A stretch of DNA of 64,000 bases from Uloborus plumipes (taxonomy: Eukaryota; Arthropoda; Arachnida; Araneae; Uloboridae), in assembly GCA_038373865.1 (NCBI GenBank), contig JAXGGA010004659.1, forward strand, positions 1 through 64,000, in the 5' to 3' direction. The notes beneath the pieces are model-generated. The model was not told where the DNA came from and did no database searches. It worked only from the letters and a program-made list of their open reading frames with translations. Shown piece after piece: positions 49,201-61,200 of the stretch; position 1 is the first letter of the stretch; every line of letters begins with the position of its first letter. Made by a program: the position numbers and the translations under genes.

Positions 49201-52200
49201 GTGGCTTTGCAGTGCATGGCATCTTTACTATACGTGAACCCCCTTTTATGATTATAGCTGTTGCAGTTCAGAAATTATTGGTGTGACAACTGGCTAGCAC
49301 TCTGTATAAATCCTTACATATACGCAGATAATGTATGCTCTTATTCGTTTCATTTCATTTTCTTACTCTTCTAGTTATTGTGAACTTCTCTCTTTATGTA
49401 CTGAAGCTTATTCCTTAAAGCAACAGTTTTCAAAGTTTTAAACGCTTTTTAGCATTTTTATTTGTACGCTGATTTACAATGTCTCACTTTACAACTCATA
49501 TATATCAAAACACACGGGAGCCTTAACAAGCATAAATATTATTTCTAAACTATTTGCTCAATTGCGCCTAAAATCTTACCTCTTACAGATTTTATATGGA
49601 CTGTAGAATCACCTTCTTTATTAAAAATATATTTGAAATAAAACCTGCAGTTATTTTCGTCTTCAAACATACACTGTTTTTCGTTTCCTTTCACTAATAG
49701 GAAAAATAAAAATAGTATGCAAAAATAAATATCGTGTTTTAAACATAAAACAAATTAAAAATATAATCATTTAAAACAGTAAAACATCTAAAACAGGCAT
49801 TAAAAAACATTTTCCCTTCTCCTCATAAAAGTTAATTTTCATTAAAATAGTGTTAAACGTCATGATTTTTTTTTCTGAAGATGAAATATAAATGCACAGG
49901 ATTTAATTCCAGTACAAAATTTTAAGCAATTCTTTACGCAGTCTTAAACTTGTTTGCTGTGTTTTTCTTTTATTACAGAGGACATTTCTTTATTTTTTAC
50001 ATAATGATAATAATAATAGTATAATAAAAATGAGTAGTAGTAATAGTAATGGTAATAATGTCATATAATTAATCTTTTTGATATAAAGGCGGAAAACAAT
50101 ATATCGCTGCTTGAAATGAACAGTGGCATATTTGCAAAACACGACTTTTCAGGAGAGCGTTTCTAAGTTTTTGCAGTAAAATGGTATTTTGAAGTAAAAT
50201 TGTATTAAGAATACTTATGCTGAATCAACTTACAGAGTCATAGATGATCCTCCTCCAAGCACTTCTTCAGAACTGACGCAATGGCGGCTGTGTCGTTGTT
50301 TACTAGGAAAAGCGTGCCAACTATGCACAACGACACTAGCGATTGCTGCGTGATATTTTGAAACTAGAGATATGCCGATATTACCACAAGAAAGAGTTTT
50401 AAAAAAATGAATTTTTTGATGTAATTAAAAAAAATCGATTTTTGCAGATATGCCACTGTTCATTTCAAGCAGCGACATATCGTCGTCAACATATAACATA
50501 CCGTGACTTCATACACAATTGATTGGAAAAAGAATGTTTGGGCTTTGTGTAACTGTAATAATCTTTGTTGCAATTACATTATTACTTCATGTGTCTACTT
50601 GAAATTAAAAATATCAATTAAAGAGTAAATGCCATAATGTGTGATAAAAAAAACTGTTGTTCGAAAGAATTAGATGCTCAAAGGTAAGAGCATATTCTGG
50701 AAATAAAACCTTGGGTCTCCACCACAAAAAAAATAAGTACTTTTATGATTTTATGCTTTTTTTAAACTCTTTCAAACTCTAAGGCATTGACCGTATCACT
50801 GTTTCTGAGTGACAAAGCTACTTCTGGTATTTTACCTTCAAGGCTATCCACTAGCTGGACATTGGCATCTCCACACATGAAACATGTGAGATTTGCTCCT
50901 TTCTGATCACGCAGCCAGCATTCAACGCATTCTCTTAACTCATCGCATTTTCCAGGACACGTCTGTCAAGAATAGATTTTAAAAAAATACAACAGGTTTG
51001 TACTTTTCATGGAAAGAGTAAACAGTAACTAACAATAATTGTACTTTATTAACAATTATACAATCTTTAAGGCTAACTCCATTGTAATAATATGCTACCA
51101 AATGTCGCATGCGTACATATATCACAGGGGTTTTTGGTTAAATGTTTCAAAAATTCTTAGAGGAATTAGAGAGGGCTGTGTAAGGTGTATCCCGCCAAAA
51201 TCGTACTGCAATGCAGAGTCGGAAATGGTTTACTGACGCGATAGACTTTCCTGCACAATTTTCCTTTAGCAGCGTTTTCCCACCATTTTTAAACGGAAAA
51301 TAATGCTTAAAAAATCAAACCGCTGTTTTTTTTTTCTTTTTTAAAATACAAAAACACTAAACATTTAAGAATTTCAACCTTCAACTTTGATCTTTTTACT
51401 ATGGTTTACTTGAAAGATAAGTAACTACTGTACTTAGTAATAATTCGATAAACCTTTGAGAAAAATCACAGAATATTATGAAGAGTAAGCTAAAATCAGA
51501 GGGAAAAATAACGTATAAAATGAATTTTTTTTTAATCGATTAAGATAAATGTTCTTTAACGTAGATCAGTCAAAAAATCGAAGGAGCTGCCCCCACCCCC
51601 TTTTTTTTCTAGAACAATTGCCGATTCACCGGATCAGTGGTTAAGAATCTCTGTTCTAGAGAATTTAAGAATCTCTGTTCCTAAGAATCTCTGTTTTAGC
51701 ACTTTTAGAAATTTCCCTCTCAACAGATGTAAGCAACGCATTCACGTTGGTGGGGAGGCAACGACGAACTTTGACACTTGTTGTTTTTGTTGATGCAAAT
51801 TTATTTATTATTAAAACGATTTTTACCTTTCGCTCCTTTATTCGATTGTTTATCTGTACATTACCCCTTTTGATGCACATTTCTGAGTCTTAGAGTGCAC
51901 CGCAACACCACCTAGAAATTCTGAACTGCTCAGTTGTTCAATTTCATTTTTGCCCATTTATGAGTTTTTAGTTTCATTAAATACTTTTCTGATAAATTTA
52001 TTTTCTAGTAGCTGGACTCTCAGCTTTTTCTTTTTGAAACCTAGAAATTGTAGAAAATAATTCAAGGAAAGAAATCGAGTTTTAAAACCATTAAAATAAA
52101 AAGCACTTACAGAACAATCATCACAGTAGGCTCCGAAATACTCTGTGTCACATTTACAAGATCCGCAGTTACATATTCCATGACCACTGCAGATTTTCTG

Positions 52201-55200
52201 AAATAAAAATGAAACACAGGGTTCTTCAAAGCAGTAGGATTTAGAAAGCATATTACAGTTGTATTGCCCGAAGTAGGTATTCAAAATTTCTTTTCCCCAT
52301 CATCTTTCTCAAACATATATTTCATGCAGTGTTTGGTACAGCTGCGTAGCTAGGCGCGGGATTAATTCCTACTTATAAATAACCATTTATTTTTGTAAAT
52401 TTCATTTTTAGAATTCTATTATGATATTTTAAAAAGGTAGAAACGTGCGTAGATAGCCTAGTGGATAAATCAATGGACACTAAATTCAAAGGGTTCGGAG
52501 CCCAAACCAAATACTATATACCGAGTACAGTGCAGTTCGAGCTCAATAAATCCGTTGGTTTGAAATGCCTGTTTTCGTTTGTAAGCAGTTAGTATGGATT
52601 TAAAACTGCTGGAAACTTTACCTCTCCTTCGGTACATTACCTAAAATGTAGAAGTGGTTATGCTATTATTTATTCAGGACAGATTCAAACTTTTCCACAT
52701 TATTGTGTCTCATTTTCTCATGAGCCTCTTTCTTCTGTCCGAAATTCATGCTCGCTAGGTCTTTCAAGTGGCATAAACAACAACAACGACAGTTTTGAGC
52801 TACAAACATCTCCCACGAAAAAATTCTCGTTCCGCCACTGTATTTGCCCATGTTATTATTTTTGCCAGGAAGAATTTATACGGCTTAAGAAAATTAAGTA
52901 AAAATGATCAAAAATATATTCACTTGTTTTTAGTGCTGTACCAATATCGGTACCAATATCAGTGAAGACAAAATTTTTACACTGTAAAAAATGAATGCTG
53001 TTTTTACAGTTTAATACAACTAATATTACAGTAATAAACTGTAAAAATTGCTCATTTTACAGTAATAACTGTAAAATGTGTATTGTTTTTTAAATATTGG
53101 TAATACATTTTGATTTTACTTGTATATTTTTCAGAAAATATTTTTCTTTTGCTTTAAGAAAAATGCAGCCCAGATCATATTTTTATTTTTTCATATTTTT
53201 TCTGATCGATATGTCTAAAACTCACTTAATTTTCATGTTTATGAGCAAGAACCTGAGAAACTGTCACGCCTAGCATTATGAGGTGATTCATGACCTCTCA
53301 GATTTTCTCCCAAAAATTACCAAATGTTTATTATCTTATTGAAAGACCAAATCCAAAATGTTTTGCTCTAAAGTTGAGTTGTTTAGTTTTTATGGATCCC
53401 TAAAGTTGAAGGTGCGGCATCAAAAATTAAGCAGATTTTCAAGACATGGAAGTTGCTGTGAGCCGAAACTCTTGCCAGGAACTGTTTAACTCTAATTTTC
53501 TTTTTGTATGTGGAATATAGAAGGTTGAAACTTTACAAAAGGAATGTTAAATTTGTGGTAAGTTGCTGCCATAAAGTCAGTGAAGGACCTCAAAACAAGG
53601 CATTTTTGACGTTATTTAGAGTTTAGGTCCAAAAACAGCTTGTACATTTCAGTTGGCACGGCAAAAGTAGTGACGTTTGAAAGACCAGTGTAAGCACTTT
53701 AAAATAATGTATAAATAATCGAGGAAAGTTCAACGTGCTTTTAGTTGCGTAAGGCCGAAATATGAAAAATGTCATATTTTCCCGATATTCAAACGGTCAT
53801 AACTTCCTCTGCCAACAACATATTGAAATATTTTTTGCCACTATCATACTCTATTCTTTGTCTTAACAGAACTGTTGAGTTCTTTGAGGCGAAATGTGAA
53901 ATTTTTTTTTACAAAAAATGCACAGGAAAATTTTTTGTAAAAAATTTTTTGGGAGAAAATCTGAGAGGTCATGAATCACAGGCGTGACACTCTCTCAGAT
54001 TGTTGCTCTTAAACTTATTTATATATATTTCTAAATCAGGTTTTTTTTTCCCCTTATAAGAATGTGTTCTTGGAGTCCACATGGGTGAGTTGAAAGGGCT
54101 CATTAAGTGATCTAGAAAGTAGGAATAGGAAGGAAACTCATGGTGGGGCTCAGGGTATGTGTGTGTGTTTACATGAAAGTGGAGTTAGCTCATTTCTTTA
54201 TGCACTGATTTTCTTCAATGTTGAAAACATACTACAAACTCTAATTTGCTAAACGTCTTTCTGCTTGATAAAAATGTATTTTGCGCAATAGAATATGAGA
54301 ACCTATTCAGACATTTGTACTCTGACTTTCATGCAGAAAAGTTATTTTGCTTCATTTAATTGAGAAAAGCTTTTATCTCTCAATTACTTTCATGTGAAGT
54401 GAATTAAAAAAGAAATGCTGAAAGCTTTTACTTCCTGGATAAACAACAACTCAAAGCAAGTAAACAAGTGGACTAAGGAAAATGAAATAACAGTACTTTT
54501 CTTTCAATTTTAAAAACAGAAAAGAAACTTGTCCTGTTAACATTAACTGTAAAAACCATTTTAATATTGGCTTTTACAATTGATAGTGAATCATGAAAAA
54601 AAAATTAAAATAAGAGCAAATGGAAATAAGAACTAGTTGAAATAAGAAATGCACATAAAATCCCTATAAAAAGAGATGTATGTTTGAATGCGCGTGTGTG
54701 TGTGTGTTTGTTCTTCACTCAAATCCATAATTTACCTCGGATCTTTACCAAATTTGGCCCACAAGTGCCTTGATAGGGGAGGGGTTCATCCCCTTTCCCT
54801 TATTTGTTTTTCCTCATACAAATTCAGTTTTTATGCGATCTTCACAAATTTGGTACAGAAGGGTATTTTGATTCCCAAGAACCAATATAGGGGAATTTTC
54901 GCCCCTCATCTATGTTGATAGACCCCTTTAGGGGGACTTTCGCCAGAAAATCCGTGCAATGGAAGGTTTACGTCTGTTAATAATAATACTAACATTCTTG
55001 AATTTAAACAAAAAAGCCAAAGAGGTCTAAATTTGAATTTTGAATCATAAAAATGCTCTTTTCTAGACATTGAGGGAAAACTTTACTCTAAGGGCCATGC
55101 TCCACATCAGCGTAAAACGCGACCGAAACTGAAGGCAGAAACCGAAAATCCGGGTACTTTCCATAGGAACACCATTGAATCCATTTTACGCTTCTGCGTA

Positions 55201-58200
55201 ATTTTTCTGCTTTACGTCGATGTGGAGCATGGCCCTAACTTTTTTCTTTTATTCATGCTTGACTGCTAAAAATGCAGCTCTTAACAGAAATTTTATTGTC
55301 GAGGAAGACCATGTTAGTTGTATATGTAGGTGAACCTAAAGTTACCCATCGAAGACGGCTAGTTAATAAATTAAACCTTTTTACTTACTTTATCTGAACT
55401 GATGCAAGTATCATTTGAATCTCTGCAACTGCAGTCTGAAGAAGTCCAACCTGGGTTACATTTGCATTTTCCACAGTCGCACTCACCATTGCCTACAATA
55501 CGCATTACGGAACTATTATGCCTTATTTTTTCACGCATCCACGTAGTATATACGAGAGTGAAAGAAAGGCAGGAATTCGAGTGAAACAGGTGATCGCAAA
55601 TTACAATCGCTACTGGAAATGAATTACATTAGAACGTTTCTTGATAAAAACATCGTGACGTTTGCTTGACGTTTGCCTATGAAAAACGAGCTAGATAAAA
55701 CGTCACAGCCTACTTGGCGAATAAGAGGAGATCGCTGACTGCTTGTGAGCTCTTATTGGCTCCAAACGTAGTGACGTCAGTGCCAAGTTAAGTTGATGAT
55801 AATGTAATTCACTTCCAGTAGCGATTGCAATTCTAAGCGATTGCAATGGTGTTTCACTTGAATTCCTGCCAAAGACGTATTGAAATAGTTTAAAATATAG
55901 ATAAAAAGATTGATGAATAGATGTGGAGATAACGCAATGGAAAATTTTGTATTTAATTTTTATTCTTAGAATGTAAAATGTATTTCGCGCTTTTCGCACA
56001 TTTTTATTTATTTTTTAATCTTTTTACACTTTAAATTACAAAACACTCTAGTTTTGAAACAAGCAAAATCACAAGATATTTCAAAAATAAACCATTCAAA
56101 TAACACTCAAGATTACGAAAATATTGCAATACGAATGTCAGCACGGTGTGCATCTAACCCATTAATGACTTGCGTCCCTTTTTAGGGAAGATCTATAAAA
56201 AAGGTCTGAGTTTCCCTAAAATGCACATTTCAACCAAATAATAGTGTTCAATTAGTACCTTGGTATTGTTTCAATTCGTTATTAACAGATTGCAGCACAT
56301 AACCATTGTAAAGTGTGTTCTGTAGCAGTTTTAATATGATCTTTATCAAAAATTACATCGTTCACAATCTCAAGAAAAAAAACTAAGTTTTCAAAGTTAT
56401 TCCCAGCTTCCCAGTTTATGTTAATTGCTGATTTTATGTCTTCTTATAAAACGTCTTTTTAAATATTATATCGTAGGCAGACAACAATTTTAGTAAAAAA
56501 AGTATGTACCCTCTGGGGTCTATCGTAACTTTTGAGGGACGATTTTTTTTTCCTTAATAAAACATTTTTTTTACATAATATTTTTTTATTTTTTTTCCTG
56601 TCCATTAAACACTGTTTGTAACCAGTGTACAAAATATCTTTGGAAAAAAAATGTCAGGTATTAATGGGTTAACTAAAACTACAAAGAAAAAAAAAGAAAG
56701 AAAGAAATATATATTAGAGAGTTTTATAAAATATATACCAGGTGTGTAAATATGAAACCGGAATTTTTCTACGGGAAAAACACGTTTATTGTAATGATAT
56801 GATACAAAGTACCTTATTCAAAGTATTGTCCATCGCTCTCTATACCTTTGTACCATCTTTCTGGCAGTTCGTGGATTCTGCGCCAAAAGAACTGTTGATC
56901 TTTTGAGGCAAACCAGTCATTGAGCCATTTTCGTACAGCTTCGTAAGAAGTTAAGCGCTGCTCAGCAAGTGTGTATCCCATCGATGCAAACAAGTAATAA
57001 TCGGATGGGGCAAGGTCCGGTGAGTAAGCCGCATGCAAAAGAATCTCCCAACGGAACGACTCTATCGTTTCCTGGACCCGTTTTGCTTTGTGTGCTGGTG
57101 CGTCGTCATGCAGCAAAATCACCGTGTGTTGTCTTTGTTGGTATTCTGGTTGTTTTGCACCCAAAGCTCGATTCAAATTGGTCATTTGTTGTCGGTAGCT
57201 TTCAGTATTGACAGTTTCCCCAGGTCTTCGTCCAACAAATCTTGCAGGTCAGCGTCTTCAAACTTTTTCGGTGGTCTTCCACGTTCTTCGTTCCTCACGT
57301 CAAAATCGTCTGAACGGTTTGAACCACTCGAAACACTGTGTTTTACTGAGAGCATGCTCACCATACGCCTCCACAAGCATTCGATGCAATTCGACTGCGG
57401 TTTTCTTCAGATGAAAACAGAAAACTAGTGATGTCCGCAAATCGTAATTTATTGGCACAAAACTCGACATGTTTATCTCTAATAAACTAATGCTACTGAA
57501 TGAAACTCATGTTATTGTGAGTTGGAAATTTTTGTCGGATATCAATACAATAACAAGACACCGCTGACGTGATGAGTCAGTAATTACATCGACATCTAGC
57601 GCCACCTATGGGAAATTCCGGTTTCATACTTATACACCTGGTACATTGTTTTGTTTGATCTATAAAGCTTTGTGCATTTCACTGTTTCATCTGAAGAGTC
57701 GTAAGCAGGGAATTGCTAGAAATGTTCTGGGAGGGCACATCCACTCTTGGAACATTTGGTCTTGATGCATATTACTATAAGAAGAGTACACTAGAGCTGA
57801 AATGTATGCATGTGATGAATGTTGTGAGTCCCCCCCCCCCTGCGCTACCAGTAAAAAGTCTGACTGTGTCACTATCTATATCATTTTCCTCTTGAGTTTC
57901 ACGTCCAAGCAATTGAGAAATAAGCAATAAATTTAATGATAATATTCAAATTTGACAATTATTTAACTGCTAAAAAATTCAAGAAGTTTACAGCTAAAAG
58001 CACTTATTTTAACAATGAATAAACTAAATGAAATACACCATTTTTGTCTTAAATATAAATCAAATCAAGAAGTACTTATTTAAAATGCAGGAAAATTTCT
58101 GAAAGCTGAAAAATGAAAAACAAAAATTTTTACAGTCAAATCTTTGTTATAAGTTCAAAATTAAATAGGTTTTCTGTTAATAACAGCAAAAATATCCATC

Positions 58201-61200
58201 ATGATTTATCACTATGACAACAACAGCAAAACAAGTAGTCGAAAAAGTTCTCTTAGTAAATCCTTCATGAGAAAAAAAAAGTGCACAATATCGATTTTCA
58301 TGTAAGATCCTACGAGATATTTTTATTATCAAGTCATCAAGAGTTGTTTTGAAGTTGGTGCGCATCGACTTTTTTTGTAAGAGCAGATATTATTTCTTAC
58401 ACTGCTGTTCTTTAAGGACATCAGTAAAATAGTGAAACGTATATATTTAAGCAAAGCCTCATCATTTCACGAAAAAATATTTTCCACTGACAGTTCATTA
58501 TGCAGAGAATTTGAAATAGTTTCTTTTCAGATATTTTTTTTTCTCTTATTTTACTATCTTGAAAACTAAAGTTTTATGCTGAAAACCATGAATGAAGTCT
58601 GTAAGCAAGAACATTTTTGGTATTCCAACATTTTTTTTCATAAACATTTTTGTGGGGACGCCAAAATGTGCGAAAAACCTGCGACGTTTGTTTAAAATAA
58701 AAGTAATTCTGCATTACATAATTCAACTTTCACATCACATTTTTCAAATTATTTTCTGAGGTTTGTAACTACTTAAAATTAATTAATTGAATTTAGGAGA
58801 ACTTTTGGTTTAATAGATTTTTTTCAAATAGTGCCGGACTGCTCTTTTGAACTTTTTAGAGGGAATAATTTTATAGGATTTTCTTCTAATTTTTTGGCAT
58901 TCTCGTTGTTCTCGTTGCTCCATAGCATTTGACGTGAAGAGGGGTGTAGAGTGTGCCACTGCCCTTGAGATAATGGGCAGTTAGGATAGGCTTGAATTAG
59001 TAAATCTCACATGTAGGTGCTCTCAAATGCATGCTAATTATTTTATAAACGTGTTTATTGGTAGTGGGGTAGTTTTGAAAAAGTTCGTAGAGAATGAGCC
59101 ATTACAACCTCGCTGTAGACATCCTCAGAGACCATTAAATTCTTTTACCTCTTTAAAACGAAACTATTCTAGAAAATGACTTAATATTTTTTGAGCCTAA
59201 TGGTACGGGAAAAGCGTTATTTAAAATGCTCTGTCTTAAACACTCGCGTCACTGTTAGACTACTTACCACTGCAAGTTTTGTCGCAGCTGTAATTGTTGC
59301 AATCACAGATTGTTCTCAGAGACATACTGATTACTTTGTAAAAGTTTATTGGTTTTGGACATTTTTCAAAAAGTTCATAGAAAATAATTCATTAAAAATT
59401 TTCATTACGTATCTAAAGAAAGCTTTAAATTCTTTTAGTTATTAAAAATGAAATCTATCTTAATATTTTTTGAATATAATATCATGTTTTAGTTCCGCGT
59501 CTTTGTGGCATATTACTTACCACTACAAGATTTGTCACAGCTATAATTGTTGCAATCGCAGAATTTTCCATAAATCTTTTCGTTGGGGTTCTGAAAAAAA
59601 ATGAACTAGCTGTAAAATTACTCTTACAAAACAAGGATTTCTTTTCTCACGTTGGCTGCCAAGCGTCAAGAATGTGTATGAATAAATAGAACGTATTTGG
59701 TATCAATTTGCAACTTACCGAGCGAGGATTGCAATGACATTGACCGCAGCGGCAAATTCCATTTCCTGAGCACATAGCTGTACTGTTTTCTCTGGAAGAA
59801 ATTACAAAATGAAACAATTTTCAAAAGTTATCATTGGTTTGGAAAAGCTAAAAGCTTTATTAATACTACTTTCTCATTAATACATAAATAGTCAATATGC
59901 ATTTTATATTCAATATTTTTCTTCGTTTTTTCAATGAATACATTAGAGCTCATTTTTCATGCGTCAAAAGCTTTTATAATATATTCAAGTTATGTTTGAC
60001 TAACACTTCATGGGTTAGTCATTTCCCCTATGAACTCTGCAATAAGGAGCATTGAAAAACATTTTTTTAGTATCAAAGTTCCAGTAGAGCAGAACAGCTG
60101 CTTCATGTTATTGTTAGTCTGTGTGCAAAATTTTATTACTATATCTTCAGTTGCCTCTGGGCGTTCATTATACAAAATTTGCGAATTTGATCATTTCTTC
60201 AATATATTTTTTTAATAAGAAACTAGGATTCCTTAGCTCTAATTGTGTCAATAAATTGTTATCGTTAGAGTATGAGCATATTCTTATTCCTGTGGTTCAA
60301 TAGTTTCAGTTATCTCTGGGCCCATTCATTACACAGAATTAGTTAATTTTAGAAATTATCTTCCATAGTTCCAATACTACCAAAAAGTTTAAAGTATGAT
60401 ACCCTTGGGGAGTGTGTTTTTTTTATTGATATGGCTGAATGACTTCATTTATCTCAAAGGTGGTTCATTGTACAAGATTCGTTAATTTTATCGTTTTCCA
60501 ATATGTTTAGCCTATTTTCACGTTAAAGTCACGTTTCTTACGTTACGTAAAAGTTTCACGTAAAGAAAAACCAAAAATCAGAAAAAGTCGCTTAATTCAT
60601 CTTAAAAATATCGCCAAGTCAGAAAAATAATAATAAATAAACAAATAAATAATAAATATAATAAGTGAATATCTAAAAATTGGAAAGTAAGGGTTTGAGG
60701 TGATGGAAATTTTAGTCTATCGGTCTGTCTTCTTTTGAGTGAACACTCCGATTCGAACAATTACTTTTTCTCGAAAGATCTCTGCGAGGACACGTCATTC
60801 CCGGGTTTGACTTTGATTTGAGCAATTTTTTCGTTCAATTTTGAACAGCTCAAAAAAGCGTTCCCCCCTCCCCCTAATAACTTTTGAGTAAACAGGCCTA
60901 TTCGAGCCAACTTTTTTGTTCAAAAGATCTTGGTATGGACGTACAGTAGCTATCTTATATGATTAAGAGAATATTGGTCAGAAGTTAGAATGTCGACGCT
61001 GGTATAAAGGATTTTAGGCTCGCTTTGTTCTGGACAGAACTTCTTGCTTTAATAAGAAGTTGGAAGCCTTAGTTCAAACAGTGCTGCAAATCTGCACACT
61101 TTTTAAGGACACTATATGGCAACTTTTCGACACTATCGGAATTAAGAATTTTAATTTCTTATTAAAAAGTAAAAAATATCGTAGAAACGATAAATTCGCG

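Larger units (their letters stand above)
59050..59600 (-). repeat. Tandem segmental duplication around an integrin exon
   Basis: Two adjacent units of about 250-290 bp align: GTTTATTGG near 59053 with 59344, TAAATTCTTTTA near 59138 with 59428, CTTAATATTTTTTGA near 59180 with 59458, and an exon end plus donor at 59268 with 59521. The unit at 59342-59600 holds the functional exon; the other holds a partial copy. Intronic parts have diverged by many substitutions and small gaps. Confidence 0.8.

Noticed and set aside
52666..52851. 61-aa minus-strand ORF starting [15 protein letters not shown]
   Set aside because: Its start covers a CAGTGGCGGAACGAG word resembling a hAT terminal repeat; no second end was found, so neither a gene nor a bounded element is claimed.
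59268..59307. Annotating the duplicate I-EGF2 exon as a functional alternative exon
   Set aside because: No acceptor in the correct phase was found and half of the exon is missing; kept as a relic and raised as a finding.
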